Positions 16,052-26,153 of a stretch of 64,000 bases of DNA are shown here, one piece after another. The position numbers were made by a program, and so were the translations under genes. Origin of the DNA: Mesorhizobium wenxiniae (GTDB lineage Bacteria > Pseudomonadota > Alphaproteobacteria > Rhizobiales > Rhizobiaceae); assembly GCF_002284535.1 (NCBI RefSeq), contig NZ_NPKH01000004.1, positions 1 through 64,000 of the forward strand, written 5' to 3'. The notes under the pieces are model-generated. The model saw nothing but the letters and a program-made list of their open reading frames with translations. It had not been told where the DNA came from and made no database searches. Every line of letters begins with the position of its first letter. Position 1 is the stretch's first letter.

Positions 16052-17326
16052 TCAGCGCGCTGTCTGCGCGGTTCCCCGCGCGGCGCCTTCCTTCATCAGG
16101 CGGTCGATATGCATGCGGATATGGGCGGCCTCGGCTGCCGTGTTGGCAAGAGCGATGGCACGGTCGAAGGCGATGCGCGCCTCCTCGCCACGACCAAGCT
16201 GCATCAGCAGGCCGCCTTTGAGGCCGAAGAAATGGAAATAGCCGGAAAGCCTTTGCTCCAACGGCTCGATCATGGCAAGTGCCGCTTGCGGCCCGCGCAC
16301 CTTGGCGACCGCGACGGCGCGATTGAGCGTCACCACCGGCGACGGCTGCATCTGCTCGAGCAAGCTGTAGAGCAGGTCGATCTCGTTCCAGTCCGTATCC
16401 TCAGGCCTCGCCGCCCGCGCATGCAGGGCGGCGATCGCGGCCTGCACCTGGTAGGGACCCGGCTTCTGGTGGCGCAGCGCCTTGTCGACCAGCGCCAGCC
16501 CCTCGTCGATCATCTTGCGGCTCCACAGGCTGCGATCCTGGTCTTCGAGCAGCACGATCTCGCCATTCTCGTCGAAACGCGCCGGCGCACGCGCATGCTG
16601 GAGAAGCAAAAGCGCCGTCAGGCCCATGATCTCCGGCTCGGTCTGGAACAGCCTAAGCAGCAGCCTGGCCAGCCGGATTGCTTCTTCGCAGAGCGGCGCG
16701 CGGGCCGGTGCCTCGCCGCTGTTGGTCGAATAGCCTTCGTTGAAGATCAGGTAGACCATGGCAGCGACGGCGGCCAGTCGTTCGGACCGCTCAACCGCAC
16801 CCGGCGTCTCGAACGGCACGCCGGCATCGGCGATGCGCGCCTTGGCACGGGTGATGCGCTGCTCCATGGCGCTTTCACCGACGAGGAAGGCGCGGGCAAT
16901 CTGCTTGACGGTCAGGCCTGAAACGATGCGCAACGCCACGGCGATCTGCTGCGTCGCCGGCAGGTCGGGATGGCAGCAGATGAACAGCAGCCGCAATATG
17001 TCATCGCGGTAGTGCGCGCCGTCCAGCCGTTCGGCGATGTCGGTCTCGGCATCTTCCAGGTCGGAGATCTGGTCCTCTTCCGGCAGCGGCGCCTGCTTGG
17101 CACGTTTGCGCACCGCGTCGATGCCGCTGTTGCGGCCGACGAAGATCAGCCAGGCTGCCGGATCGCGCGGCGGGCCGTTTGTCGGCCAGTTCTTCAGAGC
17201 TCGCAGGCAAGCGTCCTGGAAGGCTTCCTCCGCCGCATCGAGATCGCGGAAGTAGCGCAGCAGCGCGCCCATCGCCTGGGGGCGGGCAGTGCTGATCGCC
17301 GTGCTGATCCAGGTAAGGTCGGTCAT
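16052..17326 (-). CDS. ECF sigma factor, ECF42 type with C-terminal extension
   Basis: A 424-residue sigma factor. Region 2 (about residues 10-75) includes 'RYFRDLDAAEEAFQDACLRAL', and region 4 (about 110-165) includes 'LTVKQIARAFLVGESAMEQRI'. The remaining ~240 residues are the helical, TPR-like extension of ECF42 factors (with the 'YLIFNEGYSTNSG' block). Its start overlaps the stop of the upstream DGPF gene by four bases (ATGA), the classical ECF42 arrangement. ECF42 factors have no anti-sigma factor and drive expression of their own DGPF genes. The signal sensed is unknown. Confidence 0.93.
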   Translation of the reverse strand: MTDLTWISTAISTARPQAMGALLRYFRDLDAAEEAFQDACLRALKNWPTNGPPRDPAAWLIFVGRNSGIDAVRKRAKQAPLPEEDQISDLEDAETDIAERLDGAHYRDDILRLLFICCHPDLPATQQIAVALRIVSGLTVKQIARAFLVGESAMEQRITRAKARIADAGVPFETPGAVERSERLAAVAAMVYLIFNEGYSTNSGEAPARAPLCEEAIRLARLLLRLFQTEPEIMGLTALLLLQHARAPARFDENGEIVLLEDQDRSLWSRKMIDEGLALVDKALRHQKPGPYQVQAAIAALHARAARPEDTDWNEIDLLYSLLEQMQPSPVVTLNRAVAVAKVRGPQAALAMIEPLEQRLSGYFHFFGLKGGLLMQLGRGEEARIAFDRAIALANTAAEAAHIRMHIDRLMKEGAARGTAQTAR

Positions 17327-17697
17327 GCGGAAACCTTGGCGGGATTGAAGAGCGAAACCGGACGTATCTCGTAGGAGCCGCCGCTCGGGTTGACCTCGGA
17401 AAGTTCACGCGCAAAGTCGACGGCCTCCTCGAGATCGGCGCATTCGAGGGTGTAGAAGCCGAGGAACTGTTCCTTGGTTTCGGCAAATGGTCCGTCGATG
17501 ACGACCGCTTCGCCTTTGACCTTTCTTAGGGTTGTCGCAGCGGTTGTCGGCAGCAGCCGCGCGACCGGGCCGAGCCGGCCCGCCTGAGCGTATTTTTCCT
17601 GCACGCCCAGGAGTTTTTTCATGACAGCGTCATCTTGCGCCTTGCTCCAGGAGCAGACGACGTCTTCGGAGGCATAGCAGAGGATCGCGTAAAGCAT
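17323..17697 (-). CDS. DGPF/YCII-domain protein, partner of the ECF42 sigma factor
   Basis: A 124-residue YCII-like (DGPF) protein with the diagnostic DGPFAETKEQFLGFY from residue 68. It is translationally coupled to the sigma factor gene. DGPF proteins are ferredoxin-like-fold proteins of unknown biochemistry and are the main targets of ECF42 factors. A paralogue without a sigma partner is at 59586-59966 (+). Confidence 0.92.
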   Translation of the reverse strand: MLYAILCYASEDVVCSWSKAQDDAVMKKLLGVQEKYAQAGRLGPVARLLPTTAATTLRKVKGEAVVIDGPFAETKEQFLGFYTLECADLEEAVDFARELSEVNPSGGSYEIRPVSLFNPAKVSA

Positions 17698-17810
17698 GGG
17701 TCGTCCTTTTCTCTGTCAAAGGACGAAACACTAGGGCCTATCCCGACATGACGTCGACAAAAAATTACGTCCTGCACGGATCACGAAAGCCTGCGGCGGC
17801 TCCGTTCGGT

Positions 17811-18917
17811 TCAGCTCCCCTGCGCCTTCAGCCATCTCAGTACGAGAGCCTCTTCGTCGTCAAGACCGGGTATCGATCGTTTCCGCTTGTTCGCATCCGC
17901 TATTTCGCTGAGCAGCCGTCCTTCGGACCAGGCATCGAAAACTTGCGGGTGGATGTAACATCTGCGGCAGATGGCGCGGGTGTTGCCCAGCCGCTCGGCG
18001 ACCTTGTCGATGAGGTCGTTCATCACACGCTTCTGTTGCGCCCGGCTTTCGGGTCGTTCGGTTTGCGCAAACAGTGACGCAGCATGGATAGTGCCGCCCC
18101 AGGTTCGGAAGTGCTTGGAGCTGAAATCCGCCCCTGCCGTCTCCCTGATGTAGCGGTTGACGTCGTCGGATCGGATCGGTCGCCTGCTTCCGTCGTCGTC
18201 GAGATACTGGAACAGCTTCTGGCCCGGCAGATCCTGCGCCCCGCGCACGATCCTGGCGATCCGGCGATCGACGAGCTTCAGCTTCCATTCCTTGCCGGAC
18301 TTGCCTTTGAAAGCGAAACGCAGGCTCGAGCCATTGATATCGACATGGCGGTCGCGCAGCGTGGTCAGCCCAAAGCTGTTGTTGTCGCGAGCGTAGGCGG
18401 CATTGCCGACGCGGATCATCGTGTTGTCGAGCAGCCAGACCACAGCGGCGACAACGCGTTCCAGCGGCAGGCCGTGACGGCGCAGATCGGCATCGATCTG
18501 GCGTCGCAGCTCAGGCAGGCTTTCTGCAAAGGCAACCAGGCTCAAATATTTGACGCCGTCACGCTCCTCCGCCCATAGCGCATGATACCGATATTGCTTG
18601 CGTCCGCGCTGATCACGGCCTGTCGCCTGGATGTGACCGTCAGCATCCGGCGAGATCCACACATCCGTCCACGCCGGTGGAATGGCGAGCGCCCTGATGC
18701 GGGCCATAGTGTCGTCGTCGACACCCTGCCCGTCAGGGCCTTTATATGAGAATCCCTTGCCAGCCCTGAGACGCCGGATACCGGGCTCGGCGTCGGTGAG
18801 GTAGGTAAGCGAGGCTCGATCGGCAGAGGCTTGCGACCCATTTGTCGGCGCCCCGTCTTTTGGTGCAACCTCCTTGCCAGCCGATCGGCCGGATGGCGAC
18901 CCGGATTTGTCCAACAT
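17811..18917 (-). CDS. DNA topoisomerase IB
   Basis: A 368-residue eukaryotic/poxvirus-like type IB topoisomerase, which relaxes supercoiled DNA through a 3'-phosphotyrosine link. The catalytic Tyr321 is in CRRCYIHP. Other family landmarks are 'IPPAWTDVWISPDADGHIQA', 'RDQRGRKQYRYH', 'NNSFGLTTLRDRHV' and 'FRTWGGT'. The first 40 residues are low-complexity and probably disordered. Length is normal for bacterial TopIB. It is an apparently single gene, common in rhizobia as a non-essential accessory topoisomerase. Confidence 0.93.
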   Translation of the reverse strand: MLDKSGSPSGRSAGKEVAPKDGAPTNGSQASADRASLTYLTDAEPGIRRLRAGKGFSYKGPDGQGVDDDTMARIRALAIPPAWTDVWISPDADGHIQATGRDQRGRKQYRYHALWAEERDGVKYLSLVAFAESLPELRRQIDADLRRHGLPLERVVAAVVWLLDNTMIRVGNAAYARDNNSFGLTTLRDRHVDINGSSLRFAFKGKSGKEWKLKLVDRRIARIVRGAQDLPGQKLFQYLDDDGSRRPIRSDDVNRYIRETAGADFSSKHFRTWGGTIHAASLFAQTERPESRAQQKRVMNDLIDKVAERLGNTRAICRRCYIHPQVFDAWSEGRLLSEIADANKRKRSIPGLDDEEALVLRWLKAQGS

Positions 18918-19076
18918 GTCCTCTCCGCGAGAAATTTTCCCGTAGATAAGCGCCGGACCCGCCGCTGGTTCCGCGAATGGCTTTCAGAATGATGTCAGGC
19001 TCACCGCGTGTGCGTTCGAGGAGCCGTCCTCTGTCTACGTTCGGCGCCTAGAAATCGAGTGCGGCCTCGCTTGCCG

Positions 19077-19961
19077 TTATGCCTTTTCCAGCACGACTGG
19101 AATGACGTCGACTGCTTGCTCGCCGACCTGCCCTCCGGTTGTTTTCAGGACGCCGACGATCGGCGCTACATCCGAATAGTCCCGGCCATGACCGACGGTG
19201 ATGTGGTCGTTGCTTGCCCGCATGCCATTGGTCGGATCGAACTCCTGCCAACCGGTGTCGCGCCCGCACCACACCTTGACCCAGGCATGCATGGCGTCGG
19301 CCCCTTCCAGCCGCGGTTTTCCGCGCGGCGGAATGGTGCGCAGGAACCCGCTGACATAGCCGGCGGGGACACCCAGGCCGCGCAGGCCGGCGATCATGAT
19401 ATGCGAAAAGTCCTGGCAGACGCCCCGCTTCAGGTCGAAGGCATCGCTTGCCCGGGTCTGCACCGTAGTCGCCTCGCCATCATAGGTGAAATCGCGGTAG
19501 ATCCGGTTGCACAGGTCCATGGCCGTGCTGACAGCGGAGTTGCCGGCACTGCTCCGCGCGTAGGCGGTGATCGCCGCATCGATGCCGGCATGGTCGCTGG
19601 CAGCCAGAAAGTGATGCGGTGTATCAGGCGACAGCGACCGCACCGCATCGAGTTCCTCCCTCAGCCGGCGAATGTCGGGCGACACGTCAAGCCCAGGTTC
19701 CGGCCGCGAAACCGCGACGCGCGCGCTCATCCTGATGTCGAGCGCATCGTGAACGTCGCGAAAGGCGATCGACGTGACATTGTTGCCAAAGAAATCGGAA
19801 AAATCCGAGCGTTCGCTCGGCGCCGGTGCGAAGGACAGCGAAGCGGCGATCACGCGCTGCACGCCCGATACCGTCGGCGGCAGCACGCGCACCTGATGGC
19901 GGCCGCCGCCGGCCGCAGCATCGTAATCGTAACGTAGCTTGAGCCTGATATCGTAGAGCAT
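19077..19961 (-). CDS. Transglutaminase-like cysteine protease-fold protein
   Basis: A 294-residue protein with an N-terminal transglutaminase-associated beta domain and a transglutaminase core. The catalytic triad is visible as C182 (GVCQDFSH), H225 (MHAW) and D242 (FDPTNG). It is the third gene of an operon behind the ATP-grasp/alpha-E fusion (24-base gap) and the DUF2126 protein. In comparative work on amidoligases (Iyer and colleagues) such transglutaminases were proposed to cleave or transfer peptides made by the partner ATP-grasp. The substrate is unknown. Confidence 0.9.
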   Translation of the reverse strand: MLYDIRLKLRYDYDAAAGGGRHQVRVLPPTVSGVQRVIAASLSFAPAPSERSDFSDFFGNNVTSIAFRDVHDALDIRMSARVAVSRPEPGLDVSPDIRRLREELDAVRSLSPDTPHHFLAASDHAGIDAAITAYARSSAGNSAVSTAMDLCNRIYRDFTYDGEATTVQTRASDAFDLKRGVCQDFSHIMIAGLRGLGVPAGYVSGFLRTIPPRGKPRLEGADAMHAWVKVWCGRDTGWQEFDPTNGMRASNDHITVGHGRDYSDVAPIVGVLKTTGGQVGEQAVDVIPVVLEKA

Positions 19962-19985
19962 GCCCGCCTTTATCCGAACCCGTCC

Positions 19986-22391
19986 CTACCCGAAATAGGA
20001 TTTGGCGAGGCTGTTGTAGAGGCCGCCGATCTCGTTGGCGAGATCGGCCAGGGCCGGCGCCGTCATGTCCGATGGCTCCTTGATGGCGATCGCCGTGTTG
20101 AGCTGCAGGATCTCTTTCGCCGCCGGCGACATGTGCCCCTCGCCGCCGACAGCAGGCAACAGCGCGATTTCGGCCTTCAGCCGCTCGAGCTGGAACAGGA
20201 TGGAGCGCGGGTTGAGCGGATCGAGCACCAGGAGGTCGATCACAGTGCGCCGGCCGGCCTGCACCGGATACTGCCGCCGGTGGGTCATGACGCTGTCGCC
20301 GATCTCCAGCATCATGTCGAGCGCGCCGTCCGGCGCCGCAGCCCTGGTCAGCCTGGCGAGCGTGCGGGCAATCTGGATGCCGCGTTCCAACCGCCGGCCG
20401 ATCTCCAGGAAGCGCCAGCCGGTGAAGCGGTACATATTCTCATGCAGCAGGCCGGAAAACCCGGCGAGCTTGCGCAGGATGACCGTCATCGCCCGCGTCG
20501 CATCATCGCCCGGCGCCACCGTTGTGGCGAATTGATGAATGGTCTTCGACAGATCCTTCAGCGCCAGCCAGCCATCGGGCGAGAAGCGGTCGCGGATTTG
20601 TCCGGCGCTGTAGACGGCGCTGTCCAGTGTGCCGATCAGCCCCGGCGGGATCGCGGTTTCGACGTCGATGCCGAACGGTTCGAGATAATCTCTGATATCG
20701 GCAAGCAGCGGCATGTCCGGGTCGGATGCCTCGGCCAGCCGCACGTGATAGGCGCGCAGGATGCGCACCGTGTCTTCCGATCGCTCGATATAGCGGCCGA
20801 GCCATGTCAGGTTTTCCGCCGCGCGGCTGGGCAGGCTGCCCGGCAAGGTGCGGGTGAAGGTGTCGTGCTCCTGCGGCAGCAGCGTCTCGCGCTCCACCGG
20901 TCTGTCGCTGACCACCCACACATCCGCCGCCTGGCCGCCGCGCTGCATGGCGATTGCCGTCGGGTCGAGCGAAAAGCCGACGCGGGCAAAGCCGCCGGGC
21001 ATCACCGTCCAGCCTTCCGCGGTTCGCGCCAGATAGACGCGCAGGGCTGCTGGTCGCGGCTCCAGCCAGCCGCCGACATAGACCGGCGTGGTCGAAAGCG
21101 TCACCGCTTCCTGTCCGACGAAGCCGCCGCCGTCCCTTTCGATCCGGGCTATCAGTTCGGCCCGCTCCCCGGCAACCAGCGCCGAGCCCAGCCTCGTGGA
21201 ATCGTCATCCTCGAAGGCAAGCCGCGTCGACAGCGCCGGACCGATCACCATGCGGTCGAGGTTAGCCAGCACATGGTCACGGTCCGCGTCCCGCCCGCAC
21301 CACCACGTCGCGACACTCGGCAGCAGAAGCCCCTCGTTGCGCAATTCGCGCGAAATCTTCGGCAGGAAGGCGGACATCGCCCGCGTTTCCATCAGCCCGG
21401 AGCCGAGCGCGTTGACGGCTGAGACGGCTCCCATGCGGATCGCCTCGACCAGCCCAGGCGTGCCGATCTGCGACTCCGGCCGCAACTCCAGCGGATCGGC
21501 GAAAGCGGCGTCGAGCCGTCGCCACAGCACGCTGACCGGCATAAGCCCCGAAACGGTGCGCACCATAAGCCGGCCGCCGGAGACGGTCAGATCCTCGCCT
21601 TCAAGCAACATGATGCCGAGATAGCGAGCGATATAGGCATGTTCGTAATAAGTTTCGTTGAGCGGCCCCGGCGTCAGGATGGCGACACGGCCGCCTGATA
21701 CCTTGGCCATGCCGTTCAGCGCGTCGCGAAAGCGGCGGAAGAAGCCTGCAAGGCGATGCACGTGCATCTCGCCATAGATGTCGGACAGCGCACGCGTGGT
21801 TGCGACGCGGTTTTCCAGCGCAAAGCCGGCACCCGACGGCGCCTGCGTGCGGTCACCCAGCACCCACCAGCGGCCGTCCGGTCCACGGCCGAGCTCGAAG
21901 GCGCAGAAATGCAGGAAATGGCCGCTGGCCGGTCTGGTGCCGACGACCGGCCGCAAATATTCCGGGCTGGCTGCGATCAGCCCCGGCGGCAAGATGCCCT
22001 TCTCGACCAGGCGGTTCGGCCCGTAGATATCGGCGATCGTTTCCTCGAACAGCTCGGCCCGCTGGACCAGCCCGGCGCTGATCGCGGCCCATTCCTGGTC
22101 CTCGATCAGCAGCGGCACATGCGCCAGCGGCCATTCGCGCTCATTGGCGCCGGCCTTGTCGTAGACGCGGTAATAGACGCCGGCGTCGCGCAGATACTGG
22201 TCGGCGCGAGCGAAGCGCTGGGCGAGCTTTTCGGGGCCCAGTTCCTCCAGTGCCTCGATGAAGTCCTTCCAGACCGGGCGGGGATTGCCTGATGCATCGA
22301 CCATCTCGTCGACGACACCGTCGATCGGCTGATAATGCTCCAGCAGGTTATGCGATCTGCCGCGTATTTTCTTGTGATTCCCCTTTGCCAT
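19986..22391 (-). CDS. Circularly permuted ATP-grasp fused to alpha-E domain
   Basis: An 801-residue fusion. Residues about 1-490 are a circularly permuted type 2 ATP-grasp domain (for example 'WWVLGDRTQAPSGAGFALENR' and 'ILTPGPLNETYYEHAYIARYLG'). Residues 524-801 are the all-helical alpha-E (DUF403) domain beginning 'AAENLTWLGRYIERSEDTVRI'. In many bacteria these are separate adjacent genes, so this is a natural fusion. ATP-grasp enzymes make amide or peptide bonds; the alpha-E role is unknown. It is six bases after the DUF2126 gene and is surely co-transcribed. Confidence 0.92.
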   Translation of the reverse strand: MAKGNHKKIRGRSHNLLEHYQPIDGVVDEMVDASGNPRPVWKDFIEALEELGPEKLAQRFARADQYLRDAGVYYRVYDKAGANEREWPLAHVPLLIEDQEWAAISAGLVQRAELFEETIADIYGPNRLVEKGILPPGLIAASPEYLRPVVGTRPASGHFLHFCAFELGRGPDGRWWVLGDRTQAPSGAGFALENRVATTRALSDIYGEMHVHRLAGFFRRFRDALNGMAKVSGGRVAILTPGPLNETYYEHAYIARYLGIMLLEGEDLTVSGGRLMVRTVSGLMPVSVLWRRLDAAFADPLELRPESQIGTPGLVEAIRMGAVSAVNALGSGLMETRAMSAFLPKISRELRNEGLLLPSVATWWCGRDADRDHVLANLDRMVIGPALSTRLAFEDDDSTRLGSALVAGERAELIARIERDGGGFVGQEAVTLSTTPVYVGGWLEPRPAALRVYLARTAEGWTVMPGGFARVGFSLDPTAIAMQRGGQAADVWVVSDRPVERETLLPQEHDTFTRTLPGSLPSRAAENLTWLGRYIERSEDTVRILRAYHVRLAEASDPDMPLLADIRDYLEPFGIDVETAIPPGLIGTLDSAVYSAGQIRDRFSPDGWLALKDLSKTIHQFATTVAPGDDATRAMTVILRKLAGFSGLLHENMYRFTGWRFLEIGRRLERGIQIARTLARLTRAAAPDGALDMMLEIGDSVMTHRRQYPVQAGRRTVIDLLVLDPLNPRSILFQLERLKAEIALLPAVGGEGHMSPAAKEILQLNTAIAIKEPSDMTAPALADLANEIGGLYNSLAKSYFG

Positions 22392-22397
22392 GGCTGA

Positions 22398-25300
22398 TCA
22401 GAGTCTTGCAGGTCGCCTGAGGTCAAGGGTCATCGGGAAATCCTCAGAGGCTTGTTCGTCGCGCAGCACGTAGCCGGACGGCGTATGGCCACGCGGCTCG
22501 AAGCGGGCGAGCCGTCGCGCCTCCGCTTCATTGCCGTTGACCGGGAAGGTGTCGTAGCTGCGCCCGCCGGGATGTGCGACATGGTAGACGCAACCGCCGA
22601 TCGCCCGCTCCGACCACCGATCGTAGATGTCGAAGACCAGCGGCGTATTGACCGGCAGCGCGGGATGCAGGCCCGATGCCGGCTGCCAGGCCTTGAAGCG
22701 GACGCCCGCCACCGCGATCTCTCTGGTGTCGGTCACCTTCATCGGCACGATGCGGCCGTTGCAGACGACCGCGTGACGCTCCGGGTTAAGCCCTTCGGTC
22801 TTCACCTGCAGCCGCTCGACCGAGGAATCGACGAAGCGCACGGTTCCGCCGATGGCGCCCTGCTCGCCCATGACATGCCACGGCTCCAGCGCTTGCCGCA
22901 GTTCCAGCTTGATGCCGGCATGCTGGACCTCGCCGCAGAACGGGAAGCGGAATTCGAGCTGCGCGTCGAACCATTCGGGACGGAATTCAAAGCCGTTCAG
23001 CTTGAGGTCGTCCAGCACGTCGAGAAAATCCGCCCAGACATAGTGCGGCAGCATGAAACGGTCATGCAGCGACGTGCCCCAGCGCACGAAGCGGCCTTCG
23101 AGCGGATTCTTCCAGGCGCGGGCGATGATGGCGCGCACCAGCAATTGCTGCGCCAGACTCATGCGCGCATTGGGCGGCATCTCGAAGCCGCGGAACTCGA
23201 CCAGCCCCAGCCGGCCGGTCGGCCCGTCGGGCGAAAACAGCTTGTCGATGCAGATTTCCGATCGATGCGTGTTCCCCGTCACGTCGGTCAGAAGGTTGCG
23301 GAACAGCCGGTCGACCAGCCACGGCAACGGCGCGCTGCCACTGTCCGGATGCGGCACCTGCGCCATCGCGATCTCGAGCTCGTAGAGCGAATCGTGGCGC
23401 GCCTCATCGAAACGCGGCGCCTGGCTGGTCGGGCCGATGAACAGGCCGGAGAATAGATAGGACAGCGACGGGTGGCGCTGCCATTGCAGGACAAGGCTCT
23501 TCAGCAGGTCGGGGCGGCGCAGGAACGGGCTGTCGTTGGGTGTTGCGCCGCCGACGACGACATGGTTGCCGCCGCCTGTGCCGGTGTGGCGGCCGTCTAT
23601 CATGAACTTGTCGGCGCCGAGCCGCGTCTGCCGCGCCTCCTCGTAGATCGCTGTGGTCGTCGCCACGCAGTCCTGCCAGTTCGCAGCCGGATGGATGTTC
23701 ACCTCGATGACGCCGGGATCCGGAGCCACGCGGATGACGTTGAGGCGCGGATCGTGAGGCGGACCGTAGCCCTCGATATGCACCGGCAGGCCGATAACCT
23801 TTGCCGCGTTCTCGGCCGCTGCGACCAGTTCGAGATAGTCTTCCAGCGCCTCGACCGGCGGCATGAATACACAAAGCCGCCCGTCGCGCGGCTCGACCGA
23901 CAGTGCGGTGCGCACCGCGCCGCCGATCTCGGTGATTTCCTGTTCGACACGGTCCTGCTGGCCGGTCGCGGCGGTGAAGGACGCCGCCTGCTGGCGTCGC
24001 ACCATTTCGTCGGCGCCTTCCAATTCGGCTGGGGCAGCCTCCGGTAAAGGAGCGGCTCCAGGCAAAATAGTCTCGCGCGCCGGCAATGGTCCGCGCGGCA
24101 GGGAAGGATCGACCGGCACGATATACGGGAACTGCGCCGGCGGCACATGGGGCAGCGTGCCGAGCGGCAGGCGGTAGCCGACCGGGGAATCTCCCGGCAC
24201 CAGGAACAGCTTGCCGCGCCGCGTCTTCCACTTCTCCGAACGCCAGCGCGGTCCGGACGCTTGGCTGTTCCAGCGCTGGACAGGCAGCACATAGCCCGAT
24301 GGCTTGGTCAGGCCGCGTTCGAACACCCGCGCCATGCGGCTGCGCTCCTCGGGGTCGTCCAGCTTCGAATTGGACGGATCGACATTTTCCGGCAGCTTGC
24401 CTTCCTTGAGCAGCCACTCGGCCGGGTCCTCATAGGCTTCGCTGACCATGGTCTTGTCGATGCCGAGTTCATCGGCAATCGCCGTCAGCAGGCCTTCAGC
24501 CTGCTTCGGTCCGACAACTGCTTCGCTGTTTTCCCGTGCGATCAGCGATGGATCACTCCACACCGGCTCGCCGTCGGCGCGCCAGTACAGCGAGAAGGTC
24601 CAGCGCGGCAGGCTTTCGCCCGGATACCACTTGCCCTGCCCGTAGTGCAGGAAGCCACCGGGCGCGAAACGCTCACGCAGCCGGCGGATCAGCGCATCGG
24701 CTTTTTCGCGTTTTGTCGGGCCGACGGCGGCGGTGTTCCACTCCTCCGCCTCGAAATCGTCGATCGACACGAAGGTCGGCTCGCCACCCATGGTCAGCCG
24801 CACGTCCCCGGCCTCGAGCGCGGCATCGACCTGGTTGCCCAACGCGTCAAGCGCCTGCCAGCTTTCGTCGGAGAACGGCTTGGTGATGCGTGGATGCTCG
24901 GCGATGCGGTCGACCCGCATGTCGAAGCCGAACTCGACATTGGCGAAGCTGGCCATGCCGGAAATAGGCGCGGCGTTGCGGAAATGCGGCGTCGCGGCGA
25001 GCGGCACATGGCTTTCGCCGGTGAGCAGTCCGGAGGTCGGGTCGAAGCCGATCCAGCCGGCGCCTGGCAGATAGACTTCGCACCATGCATGAAGATCGGT
25101 GAAGTCGACGGCGGTGCCGGGCGGCCCGTCAAGCGCGACGAGGTCGGGTTTCAGCTGGATCAGATAGCCGGAGACGAAGCGCGCGGCGATGCCGAGGTTC
25201 CTCAGGATCTGCACCAGCAGCCAGCTCGTGTCGCGGCACGAGCCTTGCTTGGCGGCCAGCGTTTCCTCGGGTGAGAAGACGCCGGTTTCCATGCGCACGA

Positions 25301-25775
25301 TATAGGCGATCTCGCGTTGCAGGCGCGCATTGAGGTCGACGACGAAATTGACGGTGTTGGTAGGACTGCGATCGATGGTCTGCAGGAACGCCGACAGCAG
25401 CGGCCCGGCCGGCTCCGGCGTCCGGTAGATGGCGAGATCGTCGCTGATCTCTTCCGGATACTCGAAGGGAAACGTTTCGGCCGACGGCTCGACGAAGAAA
25501 TCGAATGGGTTATAAACCGTCATGTCGGCAACGAGGTCGACCTCGATCTTCAGCTCCGTCACAGGTTCCGGAAACACGAAACGCGCAAGGAAGTTGCCGT
25601 AGGGGTCCTGCTGCAGATTGACGAAATGGTTCGCCGGCCCGACCTTCAAGGAATGGCTGAGCACCTTGGTGCGGGAATGCGGCGCCGGCTGCAGCCTGAT
25701 GACCTGCGGGCCGAGAACGACCGGCCGGTCATATTTGTAATGGGTCAGGTGGTAGACAGCTGCCAGAATTGCCAT
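22398..25775 (-). CDS. Giant transglutaminase-DUF2126 protein
   Basis: A 1125-residue protein. The N-terminal ~300 residues are a transglutaminase-like domain with C180 ([10 protein letters not shown]), H229 (DLHAWCEVY) and D245 (GFDPTSG). The remainder is DUF2126, with '[21 protein letters not shown]' near residue 330 and '[22 protein letters not shown]' further on, resembling a glutamine-synthetase/ATP-grasp-type amidoligase core. It is the first gene of the operon. The combination suggests an enzyme that both makes and hydrolyses or transfers peptide amides. No experimental function is known to me. Confidence 0.92.
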   Translation of the reverse strand: MAILAAVYHLTHYKYDRPVVLGPQVIRLQPAPHSRTKVLSHSLKVGPANHFVNLQQDPYGNFLARFVFPEPVTELKIEVDLVADMTVYNPFDFFVEPSAETFPFEYPEEISDDLAIYRTPEPAGPLLSAFLQTIDRSPTNTVNFVVDLNARLQREIAYIVRMETGVFSPEETLAAKQGSCRDTSWLLVQILRNLGIAARFVSGYLIQLKPDLVALDGPPGTAVDFTDLHAWCEVYLPGAGWIGFDPTSGLLTGESHVPLAATPHFRNAAPISGMASFANVEFGFDMRVDRIAEHPRITKPFSDESWQALDALGNQVDAALEAGDVRLTMGGEPTFVSIDDFEAEEWNTAAVGPTKREKADALIRRLRERFAPGGFLHYGQGKWYPGESLPRWTFSLYWRADGEPVWSDPSLIARENSEAVVGPKQAEGLLTAIADELGIDKTMVSEAYEDPAEWLLKEGKLPENVDPSNSKLDDPEERSRMARVFERGLTKPSGYVLPVQRWNSQASGPRWRSEKWKTRRGKLFLVPGDSPVGYRLPLGTLPHVPPAQFPYIVPVDPSLPRGPLPARETILPGAAPLPEAAPAELEGADEMVRRQQAASFTAATGQQDRVEQEITEIGGAVRTALSVEPRDGRLCVFMPPVEALEDYLELVAAAENAAKVIGLPVHIEGYGPPHDPRLNVIRVAPDPGVIEVNIHPAANWQDCVATTTAIYEEARQTRLGADKFMIDGRHTGTGGGNHVVVGGATPNDSPFLRRPDLLKSLVLQWQRHPSLSYLFSGLFIGPTSQAPRFDEARHDSLYELEIAMAQVPHPDSGSAPLPWLVDRLFRNLLTDVTGNTHRSEICIDKLFSPDGPTGRLGLVEFRGFEMPPNARMSLAQQLLVRAIIARAWKNPLEGRFVRWGTSLHDRFMLPHYVWADFLDVLDDLKLNGFEFRPEWFDAQLEFRFPFCGEVQHAGIKLELRQALEPWHVMGEQGAIGGTVRFVDSSVERLQVKTEGLNPERHAVVCNGRIVPMKVTDTREIAVAGVRFKAWQPASGLHPALPVNTPLVFDIYDRWSERAIGGCVYHVAHPGGRSYDTFPVNGNEAEARRLARFEPRGHTPSGYVLRDEQASEDFPMTLDLRRPARL

Positions 25776-25939
25776 GGGGCCCCGAAAGTCGGCGTTTCAA
25801 ACGAATTCGCCGAACCCTGACACAAATGCTGGCCATTCTCCAAGCAGAGATGTTGCGGTGCACCTAATTTAAGCAGCTATTGAACGCAACTCCGCTTAAC
25901 ACGACTGGCCACCGCTGGCCTCCAGCATCTGCGATTGGC

Positions 25940-26152
25940 GAAGGCCTCGGGTCTTCGTCGTCCTGGGGCGGAGCAAGGAGCGAAGCGCAGACCCCAGCAT
26001 CCATGCCGTGACGCTAACCGAAGAATGCAGCAGTGCAGCACGAACCACTGTCGTGACCCTTCCCTGAAAGATCCTGCACCGCAGCGGCGCCTCGACTCAA
26101 GGCATGGACCCTCGGGTCAAGCCCGAGGATGACGAAGCGAAGGGCATGGCCC
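25940..26152. repeat. Mosaic intergenic repeat with hairpins
   Basis: The interval of about 380 bases between the DUF2126 gene and gcdH holds sequence that looks like a rhizobial mosaic repeat. It has 'GGGGCGGAGCAAGGAGCGAA', a 'CCAGCATCCATGCCGTGACG' block and a hairpin CCTCGGG/CCCGAGG near 26110-26130. The hairpin lies just beyond the gcdH stop and may end its transcript. No gene is present. Confidence 0.6.
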
Positions 26153-26153
26153 T

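Noticed and set aside
20133..21422. 429-codon plus-strand frame
   Set aside because: Antisense to the ATP-grasp/alpha-E gene; Arg/His/Gln-rich, no domain.
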